DNA from: Hyposmocoma kahamanoa
Taxonomy: Eukaryota > Arthropoda > Insecta > Lepidoptera > Cosmopterigidae
Direction: 5' to 3'
DNA: 64,000 nucleotides
NCBI RefSeq assembly: GCF_003589595.1
Contig: NW_020654810.1
Location: 10,331,473 to 10,395,472, forward strand
Part shown: positions 1 to 11,230 of the stretch, piece after piece
How the letters are laid out: the number at the start of each line of letters is the position of its first letter
Numbering within the stretch: the stretch's first letter is position 1
Notes under the pieces: model-generated
Databases searched by the model: none
The model's input: only the letters and a program-made list of their open reading frames with translations
What the model was told of the DNA's origin: nothing
Program-made: the position numbers and the translations under genes

Positions 1-99
1 AGGTCATTCAACTAATAGGTAAAAATACAGTTGCAAAAAAAAAAACAAAACGTCACTTGACCATGTTTGTCTGTGTGAACGAATCTGATAATTTATAAA

Positions 100-357
100 C
101 ATAATCTCAGTACAGAGTACTAAAAAACCGACTTCAAAAGTCATTCATTCCCCAGTTTGCCACCCTCAGAGGTGAAGTATTTCCTTTAAATTTAAATGGG
201 TGGTCCCATTTCAATTTAAATGAGGTACCCTCTTTCCAACAAAAAAATAATCATCAAAATCGGTTCACAAATGCTGGAGTTATTGCGTAACAAATGTAAA
301 AAAAAAAACAGTTAAATTGAGAACCTCCTCCTCCTTTTTGGAAGTCGGTTAAAACCC
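100..357 (-). repeat. Family B interspersed element (AACCGACTTC ends)
   Basis: The segment begins with AAAAAACCGACTTCAAAA and ends with GGAAGTCGGTTAAAA, so its ends are inverted copies of each other. Its inner part (a 'CCACCCTCAGAGGTG' block and 'AAAATCGGTTCACAAA') recurs at 19.85 kb in the other orientation and, partly, at 2.5, 11.1 and 51.1 kb. It has no coding potential. The inverted ends suggest a small non-autonomous DNA element. Confidence 0.65.
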
Positions 358-500
358 CCTTAAGCTTGACAGAAGTTCTTAATTTAAATTTCGGCAAAGC
401 GAACTTTCGATAGAATTAAACTAGACCCGACCAAAAATATTTACAAGCTTTATATCTAGTAAAATGAATATCTACCAAAATGCAAGCTTAAAAAAATGTT

Positions 501-547
501 TTAAGCAATGGAATGTTTATAATTATTATAAACATTCCGTTGCTTAA
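501..547. repeat. Near-perfect 47-nt palindrome
   Basis: Two 23-nt arms surround a single central T and differ at only one position (T against C in the middle of the arm). The outer ends read TTAAGCAA and TTGCTTAA. It could be a minimal foldback element or a cruciform-prone site. No gene lies beside it. Confidence 0.7.
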
Positions 548-884
548 TACAAATATTATTTCTTTTAATAAATTGGGCTCTAAAAATAACCAAACAAATC
601 CTTTTTATCGTGAACTTTATTAATATCACGAATGCGAACCAGTTTTTTTATTAACATGCAAATTACCTGCCAAATTGAACCTGTTATTGACGTCAACTCT
701 TCAGAATCCTGATGTACTATATTAGTAGTAAATATTACTGTCGTATTTTTTACTTTATGCTGCAATCACCTCACTTAACCAACTCTTTTAAATCCTGTTT
801 TTTTTTTCAAATACAGAGTGTAGTTGACAGTTACTCGTAATACATATACTAAAAAAACGTTGAGATTTAATTGGGTCTTCGTGC

Positions 885-1078
885 TGAGACGTAGGAAGAT
901 GCTGCGGTTGCCTAAAGATTTGACCTAAAGCTGTTCCGTGGGTTCGTATCCGGACTTCTGAGTTTTTCGAAATTTATGTGCGAAATTGAATTTGAAATTT
1001 ACCATGAGCGTTTTGGTGAAGGAAAACATCGTGATGAAACCTGCACGTTGAAGAAGGTGCACAACACTCGGAAAAGTC
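885..1078 (+). repeat. SINE-like family S4, 5' part
   Basis: A tRNA-like head with a B-box-like stretch (GGGTTCGTATCC) is followed by the family body 'GTGAAGGAAAACATCGTGA'. The same body occurs at 15.75-16.03 and 33.6-33.8 kb on the other strand. The body breaks off at 1078 where a LINE fragment was inserted and resumes at 1765. Confidence 0.65.
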
Positions 1079-1757
1079 AAAAAGATTGGAGAGAATACAG
1101 AAGAGGTTTGTGAATCATTTAGCGTTCTACACTGAACAAGCTAAAAAACTTCGTTCATATAAATCTAGACTCACAAAGTTCCAAATGCTGTCGTTGGAAA
1201 AGCGACGGGACATTTTGGATATCATGTTTTTATATAAATTATTAAATAATCAAATTAAATGCAATTCAGTTCTAAACCTTATATCGTTTAATGTTCTCCG
1301 CAGACTACCTAGATTTTACATCAAGCCTCTTTGCAAGCCTTTTCGCAGGACTATTTTAGGCGCGAATTCTCCCATTGCTCGGCTTTGCCAGTTGTACAAT
1401 GATCACTACGCAACGATCGATTTACACTACTTCTGTGCAGTAAGAACCAAGCGCGAAATGTCGTCATCTTCCTAAAACGCTGTGACCTAACTTCTTTTCT
1501 TTTCTTCTTATTTCTTCTTATGCTTTCGCTTAGTTTTAAGATATTAACACTATTTGTTTTTGTAAGTGATTTACATAGTTAAATTAATGTTTACACTTTT
1601 CTTTGTGAAAGTTTCTTTTTACTCTGCGTAATTTATTGTGCATGTAGTGTCGGTCTATAATAGATTGTGCACTTAGTTTAAAGTTTTTTTTTTGCATGTA
1701 TGTTTTCTGATCTTTTGATGGTGTAACAATTGTTGACCGACCAAATAATTTAAAAAA
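1079..1757 (+). mobile_element. 5'-truncated non-LTR retrotransposon (LINE) inserted in a SINE
   Basis: The insert carries the end of a reverse transcriptase ORF, a 3' UTR of about 280 nt and an A-run. It is flanked by the direct repeat AAAAGTC (1072-1078 and 1758-1764), which looks like a target-site duplication, though its A's overlap the poly-A tail. The surrounding SINE reads through correctly when the insert is left out. The 5' truncation and A-tail fit target-primed reverse transcription. Confidence 0.7.
1086..1475 (+). pseudogene. C-terminal fragment of a LINE reverse transcriptase
   Basis: An open frame of about 130 codons matches the region after the catalytic core of jockey/CR1-like insect reverse transcriptases. 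Visible elements are 'LERIQKRFVNHLAF', then 'LSLEKRRDILDIMFLYKLLN', then 'NSPIARLCQLYN' near the end. The fragment has no endonuclease or palm domain because the insertion is 5'-truncated, so it cannot move by itself. The assignment rests on the remembered pattern of this family; the clade within the LINEs is not certain. Confidence 0.7.
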
Positions 1758-1764
1758 AAAAGTC

Positions 1765-1855
1765 CCCGACCCGCTTCGGGTCAGGGTGGCGGACTATGGC
1801 CTAAACCCGTGCCCAGCAGTGGAACGTATAAGGAGTTGATGTTGATGATGATGAG
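1765..1855 (+). repeat. SINE-like family S4, 3' tail
   Basis: The tail 'GGACTATGGCCTAAACCC' followed by 'GTGCCCAGCAGTGG' and a GATGATGAT run continues the SINE that is interrupted at 1078. A similar tail lies at about 47.1-47.2 kb. Confidence 0.6.
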
Positions 1856-1859
1856 CCGT

Positions 1860-2525
1860 ACGATCGTAAATTTACATCACAAAAACGGATAAAGTCAGAT
1901 GCCTTGATCTCTGCCTACCCCAGTATGTATGTAAAAATATGTAGTATTCTCCAAATCGATTTTTATAGGACAAATGCGGTTATCCGCACCTTTCGTGCTA
2001 AGTTATGTTTTTCTTTTACGCAAGTACTATATTGACATATAACTTATTTAATTTAAATTGACGTCTTTAACACTTTATTACAATGTGTAACTTTACGACT
2101 TTGCCACCCACAGTATCCATAAATTAATGAGCACCAAATCAAGAACAGCGAGCACCTATTTAGGAATTACAATAAAACTATAATGTAAATATTTTATTGC
2201 ATTATACAACTATGTATATAGTTTATTATCGTTTCTCCTTATTGTTATGATAAGCAATGCCTGTGGTAGGTAAGTCTGGAACCTCATTTTTAAAACTGCT
2301 GTTCTAACACTATTTTGGTAACTATCCTGTATTAGTGTTTTATCTAGCTCTACCAGTTCGTTGACACACAGGAAGCAGAACATGTTTCAACACAGCCATA
2401 ACACAGCTTATCGCTACAACAATATTTGCTTCGAGTTAATAGTACCGGGTCTTATCGCAATTGCACGTCCTTAAAGCTAACTGAAAACAACCATATCATA
2501 TTTACTATGAGTTCCATAGTCTTTT
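1860..2525. other. AT-rich stretch without recognisable gene
   Basis: There is no open frame with family resemblance and no repeat that I can match elsewhere in the window. Confidence 0.5.
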
Positions 2526-2526
2526 T

Positions 2527-2696
2527 TAACCGACTTCAAAAAAGAAGGAGGCTCCGAATTCGACTGTGTTTTTTTACATATGTTACGCAATACAACAGTT
2601 TCGCGCACTTTCCGGTAAGCGATTCCAATAAAACTTGGCAAATAGATGTAATTCCACTAACTTTTAAGGTCAGTTTTTTTAGTACTCTGTACTGAT
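2527..2696 (+). repeat. Family B element, internally deleted copy
   Basis: It opens with AACCGACTTCAAAAAAG and a GGAGGCTCCGAATTCGAC block and ends with TTTTTTAGTACTCTGTACTG, as the complete copy at 19.85 kb does. The middle part of that copy is missing here. The short open frame over it is chance. Confidence 0.6.
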
Positions 2697-3099
2697 TTAT
2701 ATCTTGTCACGTAGCATCCTGTTAACAAACATTGGCATAAACAAGAGTATCAGCACTAGCACTGTAATAATCAATTTCGTTGATGAATAATTAATGTATT
2801 TATACTTTCACATCTGAAAAACCATTTTTTTTATTTCAGACTTTTTTCGGTCTCTACATAACAACGATGAAAATTAAGACAAATTATTAAGAAAATATTG
2901 TCATTGAAAAACATCTAAAATTTGTCATATATTGTGGGAAAACCATATGTATCCTGTTGTCATACTCATCTTTAACATGTGTTCCTAGAAAAATGCCATT
3001 AATATTCCTGAAGCAATTTCAACTGGTATTTAATATAACATAATATCTAAAACAGTTGTCTCGTTAAGCTTCTTGGCTGCCTTCTAGCGTTAATAGATA

Positions 3100-4000
3100 A
3101 CACACGTTTCAAGTTCATGTACATCTTGTCGCATTAGGAATTCCTCTAAACTCTGCTGGCCGGTTTCTCTCTATTTACCGACCCAAGAGATAGGGTCTTC
3201 CGGATAGACTACGGGCTCGACGCCAATACCAGGGTACAGCGGGAGTCCGAGCCAAGCCCTCCGCCAGTGATACTCCTTGGCCAGAGACGCCCCTCTGGTG
3301 GACCCGAACTTGGGTATGGACTCGCTGGGGTTTGTTGTTAGCTGCAGAAACGGACATGTTTGTCTGCCTCGGTTGGGTGTGGCTGGGGCGTCTATCTCAT
3401 GACCAGCTAGCGCGTCTTAGTAGCGGTCTAGTTGAGGGTCTGATGCGAGGAAACGCGCGGGGCACGTTAGTTGCCCTTTAAATTGGAAGCTATGTCCGAC
3501 CATTGTCGCAGGAGACTGCAACTGCATCTCCGGCACTAGCCCGGAGAGCTAGTAAAGGATAAGCTAGATATCCTCCGGTCCCTCCAGCCGCTTACGTTAT
3601 TGGGAAGTGGAGAGCAACGTTTTTCGGCGTCGGGAAGTGAGCGTGACTTACAGCTCCGCCACCAATGGGGAGAATTGGTAGTGGACTCAAAGTCGACGGC
3701 TTAGCGGTGGCAACCGATAGTTGTGCAATGCGCAACGAAAAGTGAGAGCGTGCCTACAGCTCCAGTATCTATCTGGAAAATAGGGAGGGTACTGTACGTG
3801 CACCCGGGGCGGCTCACCCAAGGCACTAGCTTCTCGAAGAACTGGATGAAGTCAAGTGACAGAGGTCAGTGCCAACCCTATACACTGGCTGATCTGGGGT
3901 CAGAACCTGAACTTATAAGGTCCCTGTGCGCGCACAGGTTATAATGCCCTTCTCGTATACTCTAAGGATCGGTAGGGAGGATTACTATAATTAAAACTAA
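3100..4000. other. GC-richer block, possible retroelement 5' or untranslated region
   Basis: About 900 nt stand out by a higher G+C content than the flanks. Only short unrelated open frames exist on either strand. Next to the LINE ORF1-like remnants further on, a degraded LINE 5' region is one possible explanation. I recognise no protein in it. Confidence 0.3.
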
Positions 4001-4331
4001 TGTAGAAAGATATGGGGTTAGCCAGTTTCGCCGAAAGCAATTACCGATTTTTAGATAACTTTAAATTGAAGTTTATGAAATAATTCGATATTTCTACATT
4101 TTGACGAAAGAGCTAGACAGGTTCTTCTTTTTACTTATTCGCGGTGGTCTTCTTGGATTTCGCCAGTATCGAGTTTTCCGCTTAGTGATTTCAGGGGCTT
4201 CTGTAACTACTTTTCTATAACCTATTCTTTCATAAAGTATCTTCTGTTCTTCCTTCTGGTATGCTATCTTTGGCATAAGAGTGTTTTCGTTCCAGGTCGA
4301 TCACTTTTTCGGCTTCTTAAGTTGAATTTAG

Positions 4332-4600
4332 ATGCTCGTGCGCGCGTTTGTTGCAACAAATTTGTTGACGAGTATTTCGGACGGTTTTGAAAAAGAATCC
4401 GCAACTTCTGTATTTGTAACACCTGTAGGTGCAAGTACATGTGGTGAATACTGTGCCCGAAGCCCTGCTACGCCAGAACCCTTCCTAAACGCTGCAGAGC
4501 CTCCCGGTCACAGTCTTCACCACACGTTATTGCACCTACAAGTGTAACAAATACAGATGTGGCAGATACAACTGCACATAAGCTATTGATCTGATTTGAT
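4332..4600. repeat. Imperfect inverted repeat with arms of about 75 nt
   Basis: The stretch around 4408-4470 on the plus strand and the stretch around 4495-4575 on the minus strand both translate to a peptide beginning SATSVFVT, then VGA, then TCGE. The second is therefore an inverted, diverged copy of the first with almost no spacer. The conserved peptide suggests a duplicated piece of a retroelement gag-like ORF. Confidence 0.5.
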
Positions 4601-4875
4601 TGAAAGTGCCTGCGTAGACCGTACCACACCACCAATAACCAAGTACCAGGCAACACGGAACCTCCTCTATCAGGAGCATCATGCTTGTGCCTGAGATGCG
4701 CTCCGAAGCTGCCTGCATGCGACGGCGTCTCCCGGTTATCTTCTTCAAAGCCGCCTTGACGTCATGCGTGTCACCCACCGCCCTCCGGTCCTGCATCTCT
4801 GTTCTCAAGTTCTTGCTCGAAAGCAGAGGACTCCAACTACGAGTCACTCAACTCCACCACTTCCCAACACACCTT
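4600..4875 (-). pseudogene. Degraded ORF, possibly retroelement ORF1
   Basis: The minus strand reads through a charged, helix-prone stretch (DTHDVKAALKKITGRRRRM) up to the edge of the assembly gap. This resembles the coiled basic region of LINE/gag-type ORF1 products in composition only. It is broken on both sides, and an unrelated origin is possible. Confidence 0.3.
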
Positions 4876-5275
4876 NNNNNNNNNNNNNNNNNNNNNNNNN
4901 NNNNNNNNNNNNNNNNNNNNNNNNNNNNNNNNNNNNNNNNNNNNNNNNNNNNNNNNNNNNNNNNNNNNNNNNNNNNNNNNNNNNNNNNNNNNNNNNNNNN
5001 NNNNNNNNNNNNNNNNNNNNNNNNNNNNNNNNNNNNNNNNNNNNNNNNNNNNNNNNNNNNNNNNNNNNNNNNNNNNNNNNNNNNNNNNNNNNNNNNNNNN
5101 NNNNNNNNNNNNNNNNNNNNNNNNNNNNNNNNNNNNNNNNNNNNNNNNNNNNNNNNNNNNNNNNNNNNNNNNNNNNNNNNNNNNNNNNNNNNNNNNNNNN
5201 NNNNNNNNNNNNNNNNNNNNNNNNNNNNNNNNNNNNNNNNNNNNNNNNNNNNNNNNNNNNNNNNNNNNNNNNNNN
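4876..5275. other. Assembly gap (400 N)
   Basis: All 400 positions are N. Open frames drawn across it are meaningless. The gap sits next to GC-rich, inverted-repeat sequence, which may be why assembly failed here. Confidence 0.99.
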
Positions 5276-5282
5276 ATATATG

Positions 5283-5370
5283 TCCATAAGATTTCAAATA
5301 AAATCTTAACGCAAACGCGATAGTTTACATATTTGAAAACTTACACTAGGGCCCCAAATATTAGGTAAAA
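5283..5370 (+). repeat. Family E fragment
   Basis: 'AAAATCTTAACGCAAACGC' followed by 'TTACATATTTGAAAACTTACACTAGGGCCCC' (given here in two parts: TTACATATTTG and ACTTACACTAGGGCCCC) recurs at about 25.96-26.04 kb. It has no coding potential. Confidence 0.6.
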
Positions 5371-5839
5371 AGTTTTCTTGCTCCAGAACGTAAACATGGA
5401 CACCGTACTTTAGTTATAATTCATTTTCTTGGAAAATACCAAAAACACATTTGGAAAACTCATTAAACGTCAAAGACATGCAAATTACACCATACTGTTT
5501 ATGTCTTCTTTTCACGAAAACGTTTCGTAAACTGAATATGGTAAAAATAAAACTAAAGAACACTTCTCTTTTAGAAAACATTATGGGAGATGAATATTAA
5601 GAACCACGATCTTCTAAGAACTCAAATTTATATTGCCTTTCGTGAAACACTGAATTTATACGTGGATTTTTATGGATCCTATAAAATCAGAACAGAGTTT
5701 GGGAAAACCCGTCCATTGAAATTGTAGCCAATGACGACAAATCACTTACTAACGATTTTCACTTTAATAATGTGTTATTTATTACACAACTATAATTACT
5801 AGCAGTTACCCGAAATTTGTGCACGCATTATCTATATGT

Positions 5840-6285
5840 TTGCAAAACACAAAAAATTGACAATCAGTACGCCAAATAAATTGATTTCTTGATTAAAGAT
5901 GATAGTAATAGGACAATCTGTTTCTTACTTGTAACTGAAAGAACTATGAAGTTAGATAACGCTATCTGTAAATTTAGTACTCAAATTTCAATAAAGGCAA
6001 ATTGTTGTGGATGAAGACCAGTTTTTCTGCATTCAGTGGTAAAAGTTAATTTTATTTATTTTCATAAACGATACCACCTTCAGAGGCGTGTTTTTCACTA
6101 TAAACTCTTGCACACTTTGTTAAATTTTAGGAAGTACTTGTTATTGCCAGACAACCAAATGAAAGGATCGCGATCACGATCGCTTTGAACTATCTTTAAA
6201 ATATCTAAAATATTCATTAAAATATTCTTTGAAATATCTTCAAATACAATGTGTACCTACAGTAATGAAACGTGTAAGTAGATTT
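5840..6285 (+). repeat. Copy of the internal part of the hAT-like element at 47.67 kb
   Basis: About 430 nt match 47768-48165 with scattered differences, for example 'TCAGTACGCCAAATAAATTG' near the start and 'CAATGTGTACCTACA' near the end. The terminal sequences TAGAGATGAAACGG and their inverse are absent, so this is a body without ends. Confidence 0.7.
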
Positions 6286-6734
6286 TTTTTTTGGTAAATG
6301 TGGTATCTTAGAATTAGTTAGATCACAAGCAAATTAATGAAATTAAATTGAAACAAAATAATAACAACTGCTAAGCTTATAGTTATAACAACTAAAAATT
6401 TGAATATATTCAAAAGATGGTGTAATTGCTTTTTTTCCTTCTCCACCTCGAGAAATACGTCGAGAATGAAATTCTTATGCGTTATTTTATTTATTCTTAA
6501 AAATACATTACCTCCTAAATATATGTGACGTATGTATATGGGAATGAGTGTAACATTGTGAACGAATGGTAGATGTAAGCGAGCTGATAGAAAGACTAGA
6601 AGAGGTTTCGAGGAGTGAATGGCAGGAGTGAAAGGGAGTTGCATTTTGCGAGACGACGAGTTATGGCGAGGGTTCTTTTCGTTTGTTTTTTTTATTTTAT
6701 TTTAATGAACTGTATAAATATATTATTATTGAAA

Positions 6735-6830
6735 ATTAGATCTTTGCATTAATAATTATAACAAACTAGTGGAGTAATTTCACAATAAAATAATTGAATA
6801 TCAATTCAATAAAAATTTAAATACAACGAA
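6735..6830 (+). repeat. Tail of SINE-like family S3
   Basis: The 3' part of family S3 ('AACAAACTAGTGGAGTAATT') is present without its tRNA-like head. The next full copy lies 250 nt downstream and shares its flank 'TCAATAAAAAT'. Confidence 0.6.
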
Positions 6831-6995
6831 TAGCGACATCTCTAACCAGAGCTGGTAGCTGTAAAGGTATCTAACTGGGTGACGGGAATATCATAGATTT
6901 CTCACAGATGGTACTATGGCTAAAAAGTCTTTGAAAAACCAAATACAAGGATACGACGCAAGCACATAGAAGAAATTGTGAGGTCCGTTGGTTCA

Positions 6996-7175
6996 TTCCG
7001 TGGCTTAGTTGGTATAGCGTCTGACACTGTATGCTAGAAGACATCGGTTCGAATGCGGCCGGATCGAAGGAATTATTTCTGAGTGTTCGATCTTTGTATT
7101 AATAATTATAACAAACTAGTGGAGTAATTTCACATAAAAATAATTAAATATCAACTCAATAAAAATGTATAAATA
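6996..7175 (+). repeat. SINE-like family S3, nearly complete copy
   Basis: The head has an A-box-like TGGCTTAGTTGG and a B-box-like GGTTCGAATGC at tRNA spacing. It is followed by 'GGATCGAAGGAATTATTTC' and the common tail. A functional tRNA is unlikely because the acceptor stem does not pair and the same head recurs in degraded form elsewhere. Confidence 0.7.
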
Positions 7176-8384
7176 TATTTTAAAGAGTTTGTTTTCCTTC
7201 GCACGATCCCACTTGTTTAGGAGTTGAGTATAGTTAGAATATACTGAAACAGATATCCGAAGATATACGATGGTCTTTTTGCACTGTTGTTAATAAGTAA
7301 AATTAAGTGATATGAAATAAATAAATGCGTAATTTTTTACAAAAATATAAAGAAAAGCCTTTCAACTATGATTATAATCTTCCATGCTCTATTTTTCCTT
7401 CTTTAACGTCGAGTTGAACAATTGTAATTGGAAAAGTCTATGAAATAAGAAGTTAATAATTATTTTAAACATAGAGCTTAGGGTCGAATTTTCATGTTTC
7501 TACCGTCCAAAATAAAAGGACACCTGTACAAAATTCCATACCCAACTTTCAAAAAACAATGAAACGCGCTTTTATATATTTCCTAGCGATATTATTCTTT
7601 CACGGCTCTTATTTCAGCGGTTTAGAATTTTCATACAACAGATTTAATGCGTCCTTTTAAGAAATGAATGCCAAAAAATACCTCGTTATTTGGGGCACAC
7701 ATCATAAAAGAAACCTAATAAACGTTTAATATTTTTAGCTTCAGCATTTTCGGTTATATAAGTGCATTACTACATTAGTCAGGATTTGCACTTTTAAAAA
7801 TATAATAATTTATTATATAAATAGATTACAAGGAGTCTATATACTTAAAATTTCGTACATACGAGAATGATAGAATGTTTAAATGCTCATTCAAAATAAG
7901 CCGCAAAATAGAAATACCAGTCTTGGTTGTTATTTGTTTATAATTTTATCTGTATAAGTGTTTCTAGTACCGACTAAAGATTATTTTAAATGCATGACAA
8001 CATCATTAAATACAGCGCAAGAGAATAAAAGAACTAAATAAACAAACACTTCTACATATTTTGAGATTGAATTACTGTGGCGACGCGCTATCAATTATCA
8101 TTTCTACCATTGAATGTAACAGGCATTTTTGGACAATGTGATAATTTGCGCGGCCAACCATGCCCCCATTATGACAATTGTCTCGTTATCTTGTTTAGTC
8201 TCGTTACCCCGATTTAAACGAACCATTATACAATCAACGAACGAATCGATTAACAAGAAAATAAATGACATTTTTTAACAATTATTTTCGCATTACTATG
8301 CAACACATATTGACGAAAAATTAATTCATAAGCATCGAAACGTTTTAAATTTATTATAATCAATTTATTACACGTTTCACCGCT

Positions 8385-8515
8385 AAGCACGGATCTCTTT
8401 TAAGGAGAGGTTTTAGATCATAATCCGCCGCTCCAATCCAGGTTGAGTACTTGACGCATTTTTCCAAGGGTTGTTAACCTTCTTGCAGGTTTCATAACAA
8501 TGTTTTCTTTCCCGT
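8385..8515 (-). repeat. SINE-like family S4 fragment
   Basis: It matches the body of family S4 in reverse orientation ('GCAGGTTTCATAACAATGTT') but is diverged and lacks the head. Confidence 0.5.
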
Positions 8516-8540
8516 TAGCGCGGGGTATTTTTTATGATAC

Positions 8541-8830
8541 CAAGTGACTAGTAAGAGCCGTGTGCCTAGTATTAAGCGACACGCCTGTACTTAGCAACTG
8601 CAGTGCTACTCAGACCTTTGAATCAAAAAGATCTGAGGTACTGTCACTGCGTCCGTCGCCCTGGGACATAACTTGACAAGTCCCTTGTGTCTTTAATTTC
8701 ACCAGCACCCTTACCTTTCAAAACCGCAACACAATGATGCTCACGTTACTGCTTGGCGGTAGAAATAGGCAAAGCGACATTACTTCCCTGGACGAACTTT
8801 TTCACAAGCTCTGCTCTGCTATTGCTACTA
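8541..8830 (-). repeat. Family A interspersed repeat
   Basis: It is a near full-length copy of a unit of about 300 nt present about 13 times in the window. Diagnostic blocks on the minus strand are the AGTTCGTCCAGGGAAGTA and TTTCTACCGCCAAGCAGTAA stretches and the end with CACTTGGT. There is no coding frame that is shared between copies. Confidence 0.75.
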
Positions 8831-9874
8831 AATATTCACAAATGTACGTTACTACTATATAGGTATATTTTATTATATACGTACATGTGGAACATGTGGA
8901 ATCGGAACACCACATCTCAATTGAGAAACAACAAGAAATAGTTCTAATAGTATAGGGAAGCTGCTTATTTTTTGAATTTCTGAATTTTGAAATCGCTGTT
9001 TGAATATTTTTGATAATTTGACGTAGTATGTACATACTTTACAACGAACACCGTCACATCGTGTATATTAATGGGTAGGTTGCCTTTATTACCTACACCA
9101 CTACAAGCAACCTTGTTTGTAGTGGTGTAGACGAGGCGTATATAAGGATTGGGTGTAATGTCATTGCTATTTATAGACTGTTTGGACACGGGACACATGT
9201 ACAAGTTTATTCCTCTCCGAGCACGTTTATGCCACCCATTTGATTGCACGGATAAATTGAGTTAATTCCAACGATCGTAGAACTTCTAGAACAATCTATC
9301 AAAACTACTTGCCTGTATTGTATTCGTGTGTATGTATTCGTGTGTATGTATTCGTCGCTTAAAAAGGAAATGCGTGCGAACAATAGCATTGATAAGAGCA
9401 AAGCGAAACGGTTACAATAAACTTAATGACCAATTATACACGTGCTTTAAATAAGAAAGAATGCCAAGTAGTCACATTTCTGTAATAATCTTTGACGTCA
9501 TAAAGTCGCACGGGTTAATATTTCTCTTAAGTAAAAGTGAAGCCAAAAAACTATTCTCAACGAATCATAAAACAAATCTCTTTGTAAAAATTCCTTGTCG
9601 TCAGAATAAATGCTAATTCAACTTCGTCTAATATTTATTATGTATTTTTATTAGAATAAAATATGGGTGGTTAGTATTAGTAATGAAGCATGGGGCGGTG
9701 GAGGCGATGGTTACGATGAACCCGTACCAACGTTCCCTCTTTATTCAAAATATTAAGATCTATTATACTACTCGATTGCCCTCAGAGGCAATGGAGTGCT
9801 ATAATAATAATAGTAATAACAACGCATTTCAACATGATATATAAAAAGAATATTTACAAATCATATATATATAA

Positions 9875-10009
9875 TGCTCCGGCCACAATGAGGCAGCCGC
9901 GGAAGCGTTCCGGGCCCGAGCATTTTTGTAATGTACGACTTTATATGAACTCTGCCACACTGAAATGCGCTTGGAACGCTTCCGCGGCCGCCTCTGTGTG
10001 GTCAGAGCA
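9875..10009. mobile_element. Palindromic MITE with TAA target duplication
   Basis: Terminal inverted repeats of about 36 nt begin TGCTCCGGCCACA on the left and TGCTCTGACCACA on the right (read on the minus strand). Both arms continue with GCCGCGGAAGCGTTCC. The element is flanked by TAA on both sides (9872-9874 and 10010-10012). The 3-bp TWA duplication is typical of the PIF/Harbinger superfamily. The open frame over it is chance. Confidence 0.65.
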
Positions 10010-10599
10010 TAATTATGTTAAAGATAGAACTGTAATTACAAATAGCGGAAAAAAATCTTGTGAATCTCGACAAAGTCGTTCCATAATAACTTAAACATTT
10101 AGATCCCATCTAAATCGGATCGTACGGTATAAAAGCAAACTTGACCGGTCCTTGTCCGAGGTCACACTGAATATGTAGGAACTAAACCTTGTAATATTAA
10201 TGAAGCTCCTTAGAATACTCCCTGAAGGAGACCATGTAATGATATGCAGATAATGGGGCGTTTGACCTGTGTCTACGCCATCGTCGACTGTACCCACTGT
10301 ATGACACGTTCTCAGAATCCGGCCCCTATAGAACCCTACTGAAAGCTCATACATCAAGCATTATAAATAATGTATGCGCAAGAAGCGGAATAATTTTAAA
10401 TAGTATCTATCCATCATAACAACAATGGTCAAACAGTCTAATCACTCTATTCTATAACATTTTAACGTTTGATGAGCCAAAAGCCATTGCGTATAACTAT
10501 TGTAAGGTATTTAAAAAGATATAGACGAACGCCGACGGAAAACATCGAGTATATAAAATTTATTGAATTGCTTTAATTTGTAATGAATATGATATTTTA

Positions 10600-10715
10600 C
10601 TAACATGATATTCATTTATTTTTGTGAAATTACTCTACTAATTTGTTATAATTAGTAATACAAAGATCGAACACAAAGAAAAATTCCTTCGATGTAACAT
10701 GACAGCGTCTGTTTT
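10600..10715 (-). repeat. SINE-like family S3, tail and part of body
   Basis: The reverse complement of the S3 tail ('GTGAAATTACTCTACTAATT') and of the GAAGGAATTT block is present. The head is lost. Confidence 0.6.
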
Positions 10716-11134
10716 TTGCTAATCTAGGGTAACCTTAGTTAGGGCGGACCTTACGAATTCTTCTACGCCTTTGTTACAGAACTTGGTAACGGCTTTTTGC
10801 CGTAGTGCTTTAAAAATACGTCGAACTTCACGAACTTACTACATTTTTCCACTGACGTTATGAATTGCTCCATTAAGTTTACTCAGACTAAAGCGCAATG
10901 CACACAATGTACACACGCCAGCACATCAAGCTACACATTGACGTATCTTGTCCCGTTGTACTGGAGGCGATTTTCGAACAAAAATGTATAGACTGATGTG
11001 CCGTTGTCCGTACATATTTCAATAAATATACTTTATTAAATTTATAAAGAATTAATCCATATTCACAATAGTAAATACTATAAAGGTATTTGTATTTACT
11101 CGATAATTCCGATATTTGTGGAGATTTTTTTGAA

Positions 11135-11230
11135 AGGGGCACCTCAACAGTGGTTCCATTCTAATTTGAAGAAAATATGCCACCTGTGAGGGTGGCAAAT
11201 TAGAGGATGAAACGACTTATTGAATTTCAC
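11135..11230 (-). repeat. Family B fragment
   Basis: 'GCCACCTGTGAGGGTGGCAA' and its flank match the centre of family B. Both ends are missing. Confidence 0.45.

Noticed and set aside
4681..5309. Open frames of 147-202 codons across 4.7-5.3 kb
   Set aside because: Most of their length is the N gap.
6996..7070. A true tRNA gene
   Set aside because: A and B boxes are present but the cloverleaf does not close and the same head with a common tail is dispersed, so it is a SINE head. The same holds for the S1, S2 and S4 heads.
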